Source of the DNA: Halospina denitrificans
Lineage (GTDB): Bacteria > Pseudomonadota > Gammaproteobacteria > Pseudomonadales > Oleiphilaceae
Assembly (NCBI RefSeq): GCF_004364635.1
Contig: NZ_SOAX01000001.1
Span: forward strand, 576,864 to 640,863
Length of the DNA: 64,000 nt
Direction of reading: 5' to 3'
Part shown: positions 44,324 through 56,000 of the stretch, piece by piece
Layout: the number at the start of each line of letters is the position of its first letter
Position numbering within the stretch: the stretch's first letter is position 1
Notes under the pieces: generated by a model
Databases searched by the model: none
What the model was told of the DNA's origin: nothing
What the model saw: the letters and a program-made list of their open reading frames with translations, nothing else
Position numbers and translations under genes: made by a program

Positions 44324-46182
44324 CAGCGCATGCCCTGACGATAGGTTAGACGCACTGACTTCTGGGCGCTGTCCACGAGCTGGAAGGCATCGCGCATCTG
44401 TTCGCGCGCCAGTTTGGGCAGTTTCTGGGGATTGCAGTGATTGCTCAGGGGTTCACCCTCGCGAATCTGGTCCGCCTGGATCTGGAGGCGCACCTGCATC
44501 AGAAAGCGCAGGGCGTCCTGCAGGTTACGGCTGTCGTAGCGGGTCATGCGTTTCGACCGGGCCAGCTCCTGAAGGCGCTCCAGCGTATTGATCCGGTCGA
44601 TGCCCGCTGCCAGGGCGTTGAGCCGGGTAATCTCGATGATCGGGAGCAACCCGCGCTTCTTGATATTGAGCGTATCCTTGTGGTCGCCGTTGCGCTCAAC
44701 CACCAGTCGCCGGAATATGCCAATGGGCGGGGTTGCCTCCAGTACGTTCTCTGCCAGGGCTGCCTGGAAGATGGAGTTGGCCTGAACCCGCTCCAGCATA
44801 TGACTCTGGACCTGGTGGGTCAGTTCGTCCTCCCCATTGACGGTGCGCAGGTCGAACGCGATGCTGATTTCCATGACGGAATTCGGGTTGAAGCTCGACA
44901 CCCAGTGGTCCACGGCTTCATACCAGCCGGAGAGCCGGCGGCGCCAGAACGGATTGGTCGCCATGACATTGCCGGGGCAGTAGACATAGCCACAGTCGTT
45001 GAGACCGTCACTGACGCGATGCGCCAGGGCCTCGAACCACTTCATGTCCTCGTCGGTGGCTTCATTGCTGATGATGAGGCCATTATCCTGGTCGGCGTTG
45101 AGCAGTTGTTCCGCCCGCGCCTGGGAACCGAAGCAGAGCCAGGCATAGGGAACGGGGGCGGGCCCCAGATCGCGGACCGCGATGTCGATCAGGCGGTTGG
45201 TTACCGCATCACTGATTGCCGTGAGGATATGGCTGACCTGGTCGGCAGGCACCCCGGCATCGTTCCAGCGCAGCAGGAACTGGGGGATATCGCGCAGCAC
45301 CCCCTTCATGGCGCTAACGGACTCCTGGCGCGTCAGCCGCTGCACGATATAGACCGGGTCATCCTGGCGGGCGCTGATCAGGTCCGAGGTGGTCAGTATG
45401 CCCACCGCCTTCTCGTCCCGCACCACGGGCAGGTGGTGCATGCCGTGGCGGGTCATCAGCAGGGTGGCGTCAAAAATGGTTGCCTTTTCAGTCAGGTGCT
45501 GGGGATCCGGCGTCATGATGTCGGCTACTGGTGTCTCCGGTGGCAGGCGTGCGGCCAGGACCCGCGTGCGCAGGTCCCGGTCGGTAACAATGCCCACCAA
45601 CCGTTCGCCATCAAGTACCAGCGCCGACGAGACCCGACGGTTGGACATCAACCCCGCGAGCTCGCAAACCGGCGTCTGGGTCGTGGTCGTCACCAGGTCC
45701 GTAGCCATCAGCGAGGTGATCGGCACCAGCATGCTGTCCGGCGAGACCATGCTGCGGGTGGCACGGAACAGCCGACGGCTGCGCTGGCCATGAAAGAACC
45801 GGTCGAAGTTCCGGTAATGGCTGCGCAGCTGCTGGTAATCCTCCTGGGGCAGGAAATAGATCAGGCTGTCCTCGATCAGTACGGCTCGTACGCCCGGTTC
45901 CTGCTGCAGCAGCCCGCTGAGGGCGAAGCTCTCGCCCTCGGCCAGGCGATCCAGAAGCTCCCCGTCCTGGCTTCGGATCTCAACGGCGCCACTGCGCAGG
46001 ATGCGCAATCCCTGCTCCCGCGTCTTCTCGTTGAATACATGGCCGTTACGGAAGTAGCCAATCTCCATGTGATGCACAATGCGCTCAACCTCGCCCTCGG
46101 GAAGGACATTGAACGGCAGTGTCTGGCGGAGGAAATCCGCTACGGAGGCCAGCTCAGGTGGCAGGGACTGGGTTTCGGTCAT
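44323..46182 (-). CDS. Cyclic-nucleotide-binding/CBS/DUF294 nucleotidyltransferase-like protein
   Basis: A 619-residue protein with a cNMP-binding domain (about 15-135; EQGLRILRSGAVEIRSQDG), two CBS domains (about 165-290; VADIMTPDPQHL), a DUF294 nucleotidyltransferase-like domain with LCFGSQARAEQLLNADQDNG, and a DUF294 C-terminal helical domain. Such proteins resemble GlnD-like uridylyltransferases and are thought to sense nucleotides, but the activity is unproven. It overlaps the exonuclease gene at one side and the small membrane protein gene by four bases at the other, so the three form one operon. Confidence 0.88.
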   Translation of the reverse strand: MTETQSLPPELASVADFLRQTLPFNVLPEGEVERIVHHMEIGYFRNGHVFNEKTREQGLRILRSGAVEIRSQDGELLDRLAEGESFALSGLLQQEPGVRAVLIEDSLIYFLPQEDYQQLRSHYRNFDRFFHGQRSRRLFRATRSMVSPDSMLVPITSLMATDLVTTTTQTPVCELAGLMSNRRVSSALVLDGERLVGIVTDRDLRTRVLAARLPPETPVADIMTPDPQHLTEKATIFDATLLMTRHGMHHLPVVRDEKAVGILTTSDLISARQDDPVYIVQRLTRQESVSAMKGVLRDIPQFLLRWNDAGVPADQVSHILTAISDAVTNRLIDIAVRDLGPAPVPYAWLCFGSQARAEQLLNADQDNGLIISNEATDEDMKWFEALAHRVSDGLNDCGYVYCPGNVMATNPFWRRRLSGWYEAVDHWVSSFNPNSVMEISIAFDLRTVNGEDELTHQVQSHMLERVQANSIFQAALAENVLEATPPIGIFRRLVVERNGDHKDTLNIKKRGLLPIIEITRLNALAAGIDRINTLERLQELARSKRMTRYDSRNLQDALRFLMQVRLQIQADQIREGEPLSNHCNPQKLPKLAREQMRDAFQLVDSAQKSVRLTYRQGMR

Positions 46183-46673
46183 TGTCGGAAGTCCTCCCCG
46201 AAACTGGTTTCGTAATCAATGAATACCGTCGCCGTCTCACCGTAATAGCTTGTGCCATCCGCCTTCGCCAGAACCCGCATACGGGCTTTGGTGCTGGCCT
46301 CGCCGGGGATGACACCCTGCCAGCGTTTGCGTCCTTCGCCCGCCAGCTCCAGCGGGGTCTGCTCGGCCTCGTCCGCGCCCGGGTTGACCCAACCCATGCT
46401 TACGCCTTCCAGGGGGTGGGCCGATTCCAACTGCACTGCGAGCTCGCCCTCGCCCGCGCGATCCACCTGGACGTTGAGCTCGAAGTTGCCGTTACTCATG
46501 GTGCAGGTGCCGCTCTCATAACGGCAGTTGGAATCTCCCAGAAGCTCGTAGCCCAGGCCTTCCTTCGCCTTTTCTTTTTTATCACCCAGCATGGTATCGG
46601 CGGCATACCAGGCCATGATGGCCAGAAAGGGGGCGACCAGGAAGGCGATAATGAAATGGAAATTGCGGAACAT
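46179..46673 (-). CDS. Uncharacterised single-span membrane protein
   Basis: A 164-residue protein with one N-terminal membrane span (about 5-27; FHFIIAFLVAPFLAIMAWYA) and a strand-rich periplasmic part (about 50-164; FELNVQVDRAGEGELAVQLE). It overlaps the DUF294 gene by four bases, so it is first in that operon. I do not recognise a named family. Its place between the symporter and DUF294 genes suggests a role linked to them. Confidence 0.75.
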   Translation of the reverse strand: MFRNFHFIIAFLVAPFLAIMAWYAADTMLGDKKEKAKEGLGYELLGDSNCRYESGTCTMSNGNFELNVQVDRAGEGELAVQLESAHPLEGVSMGWVNPGADEAEQTPLELAGEGRKRWQGVIPGEASTKARMRVLAKADGTSYYGETATVFIDYETSFGEDFRQ

Positions 46674-46765
46674 GCATGGCCTCTGTTCAGGGGAAAGCGG
46701 AATTGCCGGGGCAGCGTCCTTTGTGGACCTGGGCGCTCTCCCGGCACCTCCAATCAGGGTAGCTG

Positions 46766-46796
46766 AAAAAGACAGTGCTGCCGAAGCAGCACTGTC
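46766..46796 (-). terminator. Rho-independent terminator of the symporter operon
   Basis: On the minus strand a perfect 11-base stem (46771-46781 with 46786-46796) with a TTCG tetraloop is followed by TTTTT. It ends 21 bases after the symporter stop. Confidence 0.9.
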
Positions 46797-46817
46797 TCAG
46801 GGTTGAACCGGACTGGT

Positions 46818-48551
46818 TCAGTGACCGCCGGAGGCGAGGGAAGCCCCCACCGGCACCCGCACGTCGTCCACGATGTGCTGGATGTTCTCCGGAGGTTCGG
46901 GTGTCACCTTGCACACGGCCATGGCCACGATGAAGTTCACGATGGCGCCAACCGCACCGAAGGCGTTGGGCGAGATGCCGAAGAACCAGTTCGGATCGAG
47001 GCTGCCCAGGAAGGACGTGCTCTCGACGAACATGATGCCCTTGTGCTGGAACACGTAGAGCAGGTTCACGGTCAGGCCCGCCAGCATGCCGGCGATGGCG
47101 CCTTCCTTGTTCATCTTCTTGTAGAAGATACCGAACATCAGGGCCGGGAACAGGCTGGCGGCTGCAAGCCCGAAGGCCAGTGCCACTGTCCCCGCCGCGA
47201 AGCCGGGCGGATTGAAGCCCAGGTAACCGGCCACCGCGATCGAGCCCGCCATCGAGAGCCGTCCCGCGAGCAGCTCGTTCTTCTCCGAGATGTCCGGCTT
47301 GAACACCCCTTTCAGCAGGTCGTGGGAGACCGCCGAGGAGATGGCCAGCAACAGACCCGCTGCCGTGGACAGGGCGGCGGCGAGACCACCGGCGGCCACG
47401 ATCGCGATTACCCAGTCGGGCAGCATGGCGATCTCGGGGTTGGCCAGAACGATGATGTCACGGTTGAGCTCGGTGACTTCGTTCTCGTCCTCGTTGGAGC
47501 TGTAGGTGATGGTGCCGTCGTTATCCTTGTCCGTGAACTCGATGAGTCCGGTCTGCTCCCAGTTCTTCACCCACTGGGGCCGCTCCTCGTAAACCATCTC
47601 GGTAGCCTCGGTGGTGCCGAAGGTCTCCATCAGGTTCAGGCGGGCCATGGCGCCAACGGCGGGGGCAGTGGTGTACAGAATGGCGATGAACACCAGCGCC
47701 CAGCCGGCGGAGGAACGCGCCGCCTTGACGGTCGGAACCGTGAAGAAGCGGATGATGACGTGGGGCAGGCCGGCGGTACCGATCATCAGCGAGAGCGTGT
47801 AGAAGAACATGTTGATGCGGTTGTGTTCATTCACGGCCACGTACTCGGCAAAACCCAGCTCGTTGAGGACCTGGTCCAGGCGGTCCAGCACATAGGTGCC
47901 GTGTTCGGTCAGCTGCGCGCCCAGGCCGATCTGCGGCAGTGCCCAGCCTGTCATTTCCAGTGAGATGAAGATTGCCGGAATGGTGTAGGCCGTGATCATC
48001 ACGCAGTACTGGGCAATCTGGGTGTAGGTAATCCCCTTCATGCCGCCCATGACCGCGTAGAAGAACACGATCAGCATGCCGATCGACAGACCCACCTCAT
48101 AGCTCACCTCGAGGAAGCGAGAGAAGGCAACGCCAGTACCGGTCATCTGGCCGATGACGTAGGTCAGCGAGGCCAGGATCAGGCAGATAACGCCGATGAC
48201 GCGGGCCGTGTTGGAGTAGTACCGGTCGCCCAGGAACTCGGGCACCGTGAACTTGCCGAACTTGCGCAGGTAGGGAGCAAGCAGCATCGCCAGAAGCACG
48301 AAGCCGCCGGTCCAGCCCATGAGGAAGACCGAGCCGCCGTAGCCGAGGAAGGCGATGAGGCCGGCCATGGAGATAAAGCTCGCTGCGGACATCCAGTCGG
48401 CTGCCGTGGCCATGCCGTTGGCAACCGGATGGACGCCCTTGGAGGCGACGTAGAATTCGCGGGTGGAACCCGCCTTGCAGTAAACGGCAATGCCAAGATA
48501 GAGCGCGAACGTGGCGCCCACAACAATATAGATCAGTGTCTGCTGGTCCAT
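46818..48551 (-). CDS. Sodium:solute symporter, acetate permease-like
   Basis: A 577-residue membrane transporter of the SSS family with about 13 spans; typical pieces are GGMKGITYTQIAQYCVMITAY, TAGLPHVIIRFFTVPTVKAA and AAGGLAAALSTAAGLLLAISS. A soluble loop of about 70 residues (EERPQWVKNWEQTGLIEFTD and the following stretch) is inserted between late spans. It is close to ActP-type permeases and is coupled with the DUF4212 subunit gene 11 bases upstream. Proximity to acs and a shared regulatory region suggests uptake of acetate or another short organic acid; substrate is inferred. Confidence 0.88.
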   Translation of the reverse strand: MDQQTLIYIVVGATFALYLGIAVYCKAGSTREFYVASKGVHPVANGMATAADWMSAASFISMAGLIAFLGYGGSVFLMGWTGGFVLLAMLLAPYLRKFGKFTVPEFLGDRYYSNTARVIGVICLILASLTYVIGQMTGTGVAFSRFLEVSYEVGLSIGMLIVFFYAVMGGMKGITYTQIAQYCVMITAYTIPAIFISLEMTGWALPQIGLGAQLTEHGTYVLDRLDQVLNELGFAEYVAVNEHNRINMFFYTLSLMIGTAGLPHVIIRFFTVPTVKAARSSAGWALVFIAILYTTAPAVGAMARLNLMETFGTTEATEMVYEERPQWVKNWEQTGLIEFTDKDNDGTITYSSNEDENEVTELNRDIIVLANPEIAMLPDWVIAIVAAGGLAAALSTAAGLLLAISSAVSHDLLKGVFKPDISEKNELLAGRLSMAGSIAVAGYLGFNPPGFAAGTVALAFGLAAASLFPALMFGIFYKKMNKEGAIAGMLAGLTVNLLYVFQHKGIMFVESTSFLGSLDPNWFFGISPNAFGAVGAIVNFIVAMAVCKVTPEPPENIQHIVDDVRVPVGASLASGGH

Positions 48552-48562
48552 GGTGAGCCCCT

Positions 48563-48841
48563 TTACTTCGCGTCTTCAGTTTCCTGGACGCCGTATTTCC
48601 GGTCCAGCCGGTCCATGAGTTTCGCGTACACGAAGATCAGCACCACGAAGGTGACGATCGAGCCCTGCTGCGCGAACCAGAAACCAAGCGGGTAACCGCC
48701 GATGTGGATGGCGTTGAGCGCCTCGGCAAAGATGATGCCGCAGCCGAAGGACACAAAGGCCCAGATGGCGAGCAATCCGCCGATGATGCGCAGATTGTCA
48801 CGCCAGTACTGCTTTTTGAGTGTTTCATTCTGGAATGCCAT
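48563..48841 (-). CDS. DUF4212 symporter small subunit
   Basis: A 92-residue membrane protein with two spans (about 20-45 and 53-75) and a start region KKQYWRDNLRIIGGLLAIW typical of DUF4212, the small partner of SSS transporters. The start MAFQNETL has GGGGGG eight bases upstream; an ATG two codons earlier is too close to it. It is the first gene of the symporter operon and divergent from acs. Confidence 0.9.
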   Translation of the reverse strand: MAFQNETLKKQYWRDNLRIIGGLLAIWAFVSFGCGIIFAEALNAIHIGGYPLGFWFAQQGSIVTFVVLIFVYAKLMDRLDRKYGVQETEDAK

Positions 48842-48938
48842 CAGCATTTCCCCCCTTTCTTGTTGTCAACGCGTGGACGGTGGGATCACCGCTACCCCAC
48901 AGCTTTGTTCCCTTTTCGTAATCACTCCATACGACTTT

Positions 48939-49012
48939 GGTCTAAATCCGTGCCCGGAGGCCCGTCAGAGCCTGCAAAACCGGGGCGTTGGCGCGTTTAG
49001 ACCATGGTCTAA
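48939..49012. promoter_or_regulatory. Candidate CrbR operator region between symporter and acs
   Basis: TTAGACCATGGTCTAA (48997-49012) is a perfect 16-base palindrome of two TTAGACC half-sites. A third half-site, GGTCTAAA, lies at 48939-48946 in CGACTTTGGTCTAAATCC. The spacing centre to centre is about 62 bases, close to six helical turns. The region drives acs (start 81 bases after the palindrome) and the symporter pair. Binding by the LuxR-type regulator encoded downstream is inference. Confidence 0.5.
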
Positions 49013-49092
49013 TACCCATCACAGGTTAGCTTCCCGACACTGGGAGAACAGAGATACCGAATCAGTATCCGCTAACAACGAAGGAGGCTGTG

Positions 49093-51057
<1,965 letters not shown>

Positions 51058-51073
51058 TCGCACCCCCGGCATT

Positions 51074-51106
51074 CCCGGCAACCGGCCTCTCGTGCCGGCT
51101 GCCGGG
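51074..51106. terminator. GC-rich hairpin after acs
   Basis: A 13-base stem with one mismatch and a 7-base loop (51074-51086 with 51094-51106) follows the acs stop by 17 bases. There is no T tract, so it may be a weak terminator or an mRNA-stabilising structure. Confidence 0.45.
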
Positions 51107-51141
51107 CTTCCAGTCCCTGGATTGCATTCCTGCATAAGGGG

Positions 51142-51155
51142 GACTATGGTCAATG
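51142..51155 (+). promoter_or_regulatory. Possible CrbR-like half-site upstream of crbR
   Basis: GACTATGGTCAATG resembles the GACTTTGGTCTAAA half-site found upstream of acs. It lies about 40 bases before the crbR start. This suggests autoregulation, but a match of this length may be chance. Confidence 0.25.
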
Positions 51156-51194
51156 GATTGAACAGACCCTGCGAACTGCTTGAACCATGACTCC

Positions 51195-51851
51195 ATGACA
51201 ACCCTTATCATCGCCGATGACCATCCGCTGTTCCGTTCCGCACTCAAGGATGTGATTCGTCAGGTCTATCCCGAGGGTGTACTGGAGGAAGCGTCGGATT
51301 TCGCGGAGCTCCAGGACCGGATGGCGGCCACCCCGGACGCGGACCTGGTACTGCTGGACCTGCACATGCCCGGCGCCCACGGGTTCAGTGCCCTCCTGTT
51401 CCTCACTGCCCATTACCCGGATACGTCCGTACTGATGATTTCAGCCAATGAGCGGGATGACATCGTCCGCCGTTCGGCGGACCACGGTGCGGCGGGGTTC
51501 ATTTCCAAGAGCGCCAGCATGGATGCGATCGGCGAGGCCATTCGTGCCGTGGCGCGGGGCGACCTGCGCTTCCCGGACGGCATTGACCTGGCGGTGCCCG
51601 GCGTTACCAGCGAGGAATCCGGCGTCGCCGACGCCCTTTCCGAGCTCACGCCACAGCAGTTCCGGGTGGCCACCATGATCAGCCAGGGCCTTCTGAACAA
51701 GCAGATCGCCTACGAACTCAGCGTGACCGAGGCGACGGTCAAAGCTCACGTTACCGAGATATTCCGCAAGCTGGGGGTGCATTCGCGTACTCAGGCGGCA
51801 TTGAAGCTGGGGCAACTGGACCTTTCCGACAGCTCACAGGACGATGACTGA
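51195..51851 (+). CDS. crbR: LuxR-type response regulator of acetate use (CrbR/ErdR-like)
   Basis: A 218-residue regulator with a receiver domain (1-120; phospho-acceptor Asp55 in VLLDLHMPG) and a C-terminal LuxR helix-turn-helix (about 150-212; QGLLNKQIAYELSVTEATVK). The family (CrbR in Vibrio and Pseudomonas; ErdR/ExaE-like) is known to activate acs with the symporter-linked kinase CrbS, whose likely gene lies 1.2 kb downstream. The ATG at 51195 is preferred; an out-of-frame ATG precedes it. The orthology call rests on gene context plus domain type. Confidence 0.8.
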   Translation: MTTLIIADDHPLFRSALKDVIRQVYPEGVLEEASDFAELQDRMAATPDADLVLLDLHMPGAHGFSALLFLTAHYPDTSVLMISANERDDIVRRSADHGAAGFISKSASMDAIGEAIRAVARGDLRFPDGIDLAVPGVTSEESGVADALSELTPQQFRVATMISQGLLNKQIAYELSVTEATVKAHVTEIFRKLGVHSRTQAALKLGQLDLSDSSQDDD

Positions 51852-51938
51852 GGCAGGTTGTCGGTCGGGTCAATGCGGCGCCCGATTGGTTTGCTAGGAT
51901 GAAGACCTTATCACGAGCCATTCAAGCGCGGAGTAGGC

Positions 51939-53075
51939 ATGATCACGACCCTTGTGAATGAATCACTGGAGACGTTCGAAAAAGTGGCACGCAATGCCCG
52001 TCAGCGTTTCCTGAATCCGGAAACCCTGGTGCAGGCGGAGCAGACGCCCTATGAGGTGATCTTCAGCGATGACCTCGTCAGTCTGCGCTATTATCCCCCG
52101 CTTCGGGATCATTACATCAAGGTGGGCGACGATGACGAACCGCTGGCGGTTGCGCAGGAGGCCTACCCCATACCCCTGGTTCTGGTTGCGCCGCTCGCCG
52201 TCAACATGTCCATCTACGATCTCTTCCCCAACCGCAGCCTGGTACGCTATCTGCGCGCCAAGGGGTTTGAGCTCTACCTGATCGACTGGGGTACCCCGGG
52301 GTGGGCGCACAACCACTACGACATCGCCACCTATTTCAGCGACTACATCCCGCAGCTCCTCGATGAAGTGCAGGCGCACAGCGGGGCCGAGGAGGTCTCT
52401 CTCCACGGCTGGAGCTTTGGCGCCCTGTTCAGCTACTGTGCGGCGGCGCTGGATGACGGCCGGATCCGCAACCTGGTTCTGGTTGGCAGTCCCTGTGATT
52501 ACCATGCCAACGGCGCCATTGGTAAACAGTACCAGCAGATCTCGCGGACCCTGAACTGGCTGGAATCCCGGCTCGGATTCCGGGTGCACCAGACACGCCG
52601 GCGCTTCTGGCGCTCCCCCGGCTGGGCCAATGCCACGGCCTTCAAGCTGACCTCGCCGATCAGCAGCCTCCAGAATTACATGGACCTGCTGAAGAACCTG
52701 CATTCCGAGGAGTACATCACCCGCAATGCCACCCAGGGCGCCTTCCTGAACGATATGGTGGCGTACCCGGGCGGAGTCATACAGGACACGGTGCAGTATC
52801 TCTGGGTTGATAACTGCACGGCCCATGGGGATCTGCCGATGCATGAGCCGCCCCGGACCCTGAAGGACGTCAAGGCCGATATCATGCTGGTCTACGGGGA
52901 TAACGACCCGCTGGTCACCCCCGAGTGCAGCCGTGCGATTGTGGACCAGGTGGGCAGTCGCGATATTGAGCAGGCACTGGTCCCCGGTGGCCATATGGGC
53001 ATTCTTGCGGGCAGCGCCGCGCCCAGGGCCATCTGGCCCCAGGTGGCGGACTGGCTTGAAAGGCGTTCCAGCTAG
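51939..53075 (+). CDS. PhaC-like alpha/beta hydrolase with serine nucleophile
   Basis: A 378-residue protein colinear with class III PHA synthase (PhaC): YLIDWGTPGWAHNHYDIATY, the nucleophile region HGWSFGALFSYC, IMLVYGDNDPLVTP (Asp) and VPGGHMGIL (His). In PHA synthases the nucleophile is Cys in a GxCxGG box; here it is Ser159 in GWSFGA, so it is more likely a hydrolase or an unusual acyltransferase than a polymerase. Its position between crbR and crbS links it to acetate control. It ends 4 bases before the crbS stop on the opposite strand. Confidence 0.78.
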   Translation: MITTLVNESLETFEKVARNARQRFLNPETLVQAEQTPYEVIFSDDLVSLRYYPPLRDHYIKVGDDDEPLAVAQEAYPIPLVLVAPLAVNMSIYDLFPNRSLVRYLRAKGFELYLIDWGTPGWAHNHYDIATYFSDYIPQLLDEVQAHSGAEEVSLHGWSFGALFSYCAAALDDGRIRNLVLVGSPCDYHANGAIGKQYQQISRTLNWLESRLGFRVHQTRRRFWRSPGWANATAFKLTSPISSLQNYMDLLKNLHSEEYITRNATQGAFLNDMVAYPGGVIQDTVQYLWVDNCTAHGDLPMHEPPRTLKDVKADIMLVYGDNDPLVTPECSRAIVDQVGSRDIEQALVPGGHMGILAGSAAPRAIWPQVADWLERRSS

Positions 53076-53079
53076 CGGG

Positions 53080-56000
53080 TCAGCGCCGCCGTCGCAGCAG
53101 CCGCCGCAGGGTGAGTCGCAGCGATGCGGCGTCCACGGGTTTGGCCAGGAAACGGTATCCCGCCTTATGCACCGCACTCCGGATCGGGTCGCTGTCATCC
53201 GCGCTGATGATCAGTACCGGAACCGTCGTGTTCCAGTTCAGCATCAAAGCCTGGGCAACAGCAATTCCCGTCTCATGCTGATCCAGGTGGTAATCCGCAA
53301 TCAACAGGTCCGGCGCCTTGTCCGGGCGTCGCTGCATGGCTTCGCTCAGCGATGACGCCGTAATCACCCGGCATCCGAACTGTCCAAGCAGGGCCTGCAG
53401 GCCGGCGAGCAGATGCGGTTCGTTATCGATACAGATGAGTTCCAGCCCTTCGAGCTGAGGGTCGGAAGCCGTGGGCTTGTCCGCCCTGGTGGTCTCGGAT
53501 TCGCCCCGGGGGATGGTCAGTCCGAACATGGAGCCTTTTCCCGGTGCGGAGCGGCATGCGAGCGGGTGTTCCAGCAGTCGTGCAATGCGCATGGCGATGG
53601 GCAGGCCCAGGCCTAGGCCGTGGACATCCCGGGTGGCATCGGTGTGCAGGCGCTCGAATTCATCGAATATCCGTTTCTGGTCCGTCTCGGTAATCCCCGG
53701 CCCGGTATCCCAGACCTGAATGCTCACCGAGCCCTCGCTGCGGCGGCAACCCACCAGGACCCGTCCCCTGCGGGTGTAGTTGATGGCGTTGCTCAGGAAG
53801 TTCTGGATGACCCGCCGCAGCAGGTGTGGGTCCGTCTGGACCCAGAGTGTAGTGGGTATGTAGTCCAGGCGTATGCCTTTGCGTTCCGCCGTCATCCGGA
53901 ATTCATTCACCAGCTCCTCCAGGATGCTGGCAACGGAGACATTGCCGACACTGGGTTCGAGTCGCCCTGAATCCAGCCGTGAGATTTCCCTCAGGTGGCT
54001 GATCAGTGTCTCGGCCGAGGCCAGGGCGCTGTCGATGTGCCTGAGTTCGGAGGGTGTCTCCTCGCCCTGGCGGCGGAGCAGCGTGGAGGATAGCAGCCGG
54101 GCGGCGTTGATGGGTTGGAGCAGGTCATGGCTTGCACCGGCCAGGAAACGGCTCTTACTGGTATGGACCTCGTGGAGCTCCTGCTCGATACGGGCCCGCA
54201 GCTCGTTTTCCCTCTGGAGCGACTCGTTGGCGTCGGACAGCTCGGCGGTCCGTTCGTGGACGCGCTGTTCCAGGTTGGATTTGGCCTCTTCCAGCTCGGT
54301 CATGACCCGGTGGTACTCGGAGACGTCATTGTACGCGGTCACATAGCCCCCGGATGGGATGGGCTTGCCCCGGATCTCGATCACGCCGCCATCCGGCATA
54401 TGGCGTTCCAGCCGGTAGGGGCGGCCGCTTCTAAGCATCTGCAGGCGGCGGTCCACCGCGGCGTTGATGTTGTTGTTGCGCACATCGGAGAGCAGCCCGC
54501 GGGCGGCGTTGTATTCGTAGATCCGTGAAATGGGGCACCCCACATAGAGCAGTCGGGGCGGATAGTCGAAGAGCTTTTCATACTGGCTGTTCCAGGCCAC
54601 CAGCTGCAGGTTGCGGTCGACGACGCTGATGCCCTGCGGGATGTTCTCCAGGGTGGTCTGGAGCAGGTGACGGGAGAACTGGAGCTGTTCGGAGGTGCCA
54701 CCCATCAGGTCGGCGATGTCCTCCATCTGCAGCGGCGTCTGGCGCTCCAGCAACCGGATGGCCCGATGCGCCGAGGCCGCGCCGATGACCGAGGCGAGAC
54801 GGGACTCGGTCGCACGCACGGTGTAGCGCGTCGCCCGATCAAAGGGCAGAAGCCGCTGTTCCTGCTCACGCTCGAGCTCCGCCCAGAGACGGGATGACTC
54901 GTATGGGCCCAGAACCGGGCGGATCAGGCTGTAAAGCTGGTGCAGACTCACCTCGGTCGGGGTCAGGTCCTCGTCGCTCAACGCGTACCCCGTGGATGGG
55001 TCCATAAAGGCACGCGCCTGGCGCTGATCCAGCTGGGTCATGCTTGAACGTTGGGACAGCACGACCAGACAGAGGATGTTGATGCCGAGACTCCAGAGCA
55101 CCCCGTGGGTGAGTGGGTCCGTGAACTGGCCGGTACCCACGAGGTTCTCCGGCGCAAGCCAGGCAATCTGCCAGGGACCGTCGTTGACCCATCCGTTGCC
55201 GGACGGCGTCAGAATGGGCAGAAGCAGCGTGTAGAACCACACCAGGGTGCCGCTGACCAGCCCGGTCAGGACCCCGTTGCGGTGGGCTCCGGACCAGTAG
55301 AGGCCGGCGACGATGGCGGGCATGAGCTGGGCAGAGGAGGTGAAGGCCAGAAGTCCCATATAGGACAGCCCCTCCGAGAAGCGTGCCCCCTGCTCAAGAA
55401 GCCACCCGAGGAAGAGAATGCCCAGTATGGCGGCCTGGCGCACCTGTCCGAGGACGTTGCCAAGGTCGTTCCGCGGCCGGTTCATACGATCCCTGACCTT
55501 CAGGTAGACCGGCATGAACAGCTCGTTGGAAATCATCAGCGACAGGGCGATGGTGGCCACCAGTACCATGGCCGTGGCCGCCGACAGTGCGCCCACAAAG
55601 GCCACGGCGGTCAGCCATGAATGGCCGGTGACCGCGGGCAGCGCCAGCACATAACTGTCGCCGGGAATGGCCATGCCCGCCAGATGATGTCGTGCCGCTT
55701 CCACCAGCGGCAGCACCACGATTGCAAAGAGCGCCAGGTAGAGGGGGAACATCCAGCGTGCCCAGCGCGCCGACTGCTTGTCGTGGTATTCCACAACCAG
55801 CACATGGAACTGGCGCGGCAGGCAGATGATGGCGATGGCGCTGATCAGTAGCTGGGTATAGAAACTGGCATTGCCGAAGGTATCCATACGGAACGGGGAA
55901 GGGCCCTCCGGGATCGTCCCCGTATCCCCGGCGAGCAGCCAGAGTGCGAGCCCCCCCAGCAAAAGAAAAGCCAGCAGCTTCACGGCGGACTCTGCGGCAA

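Noticed and set aside
44437-46215. Long plus-strand reading frame (592 codons) opposite the DUF294 gene
   Set aside because: It is the complement of a clear multi-domain gene; its composition is typical of antisense frames in GC-rich DNA and it has no recognised motif.
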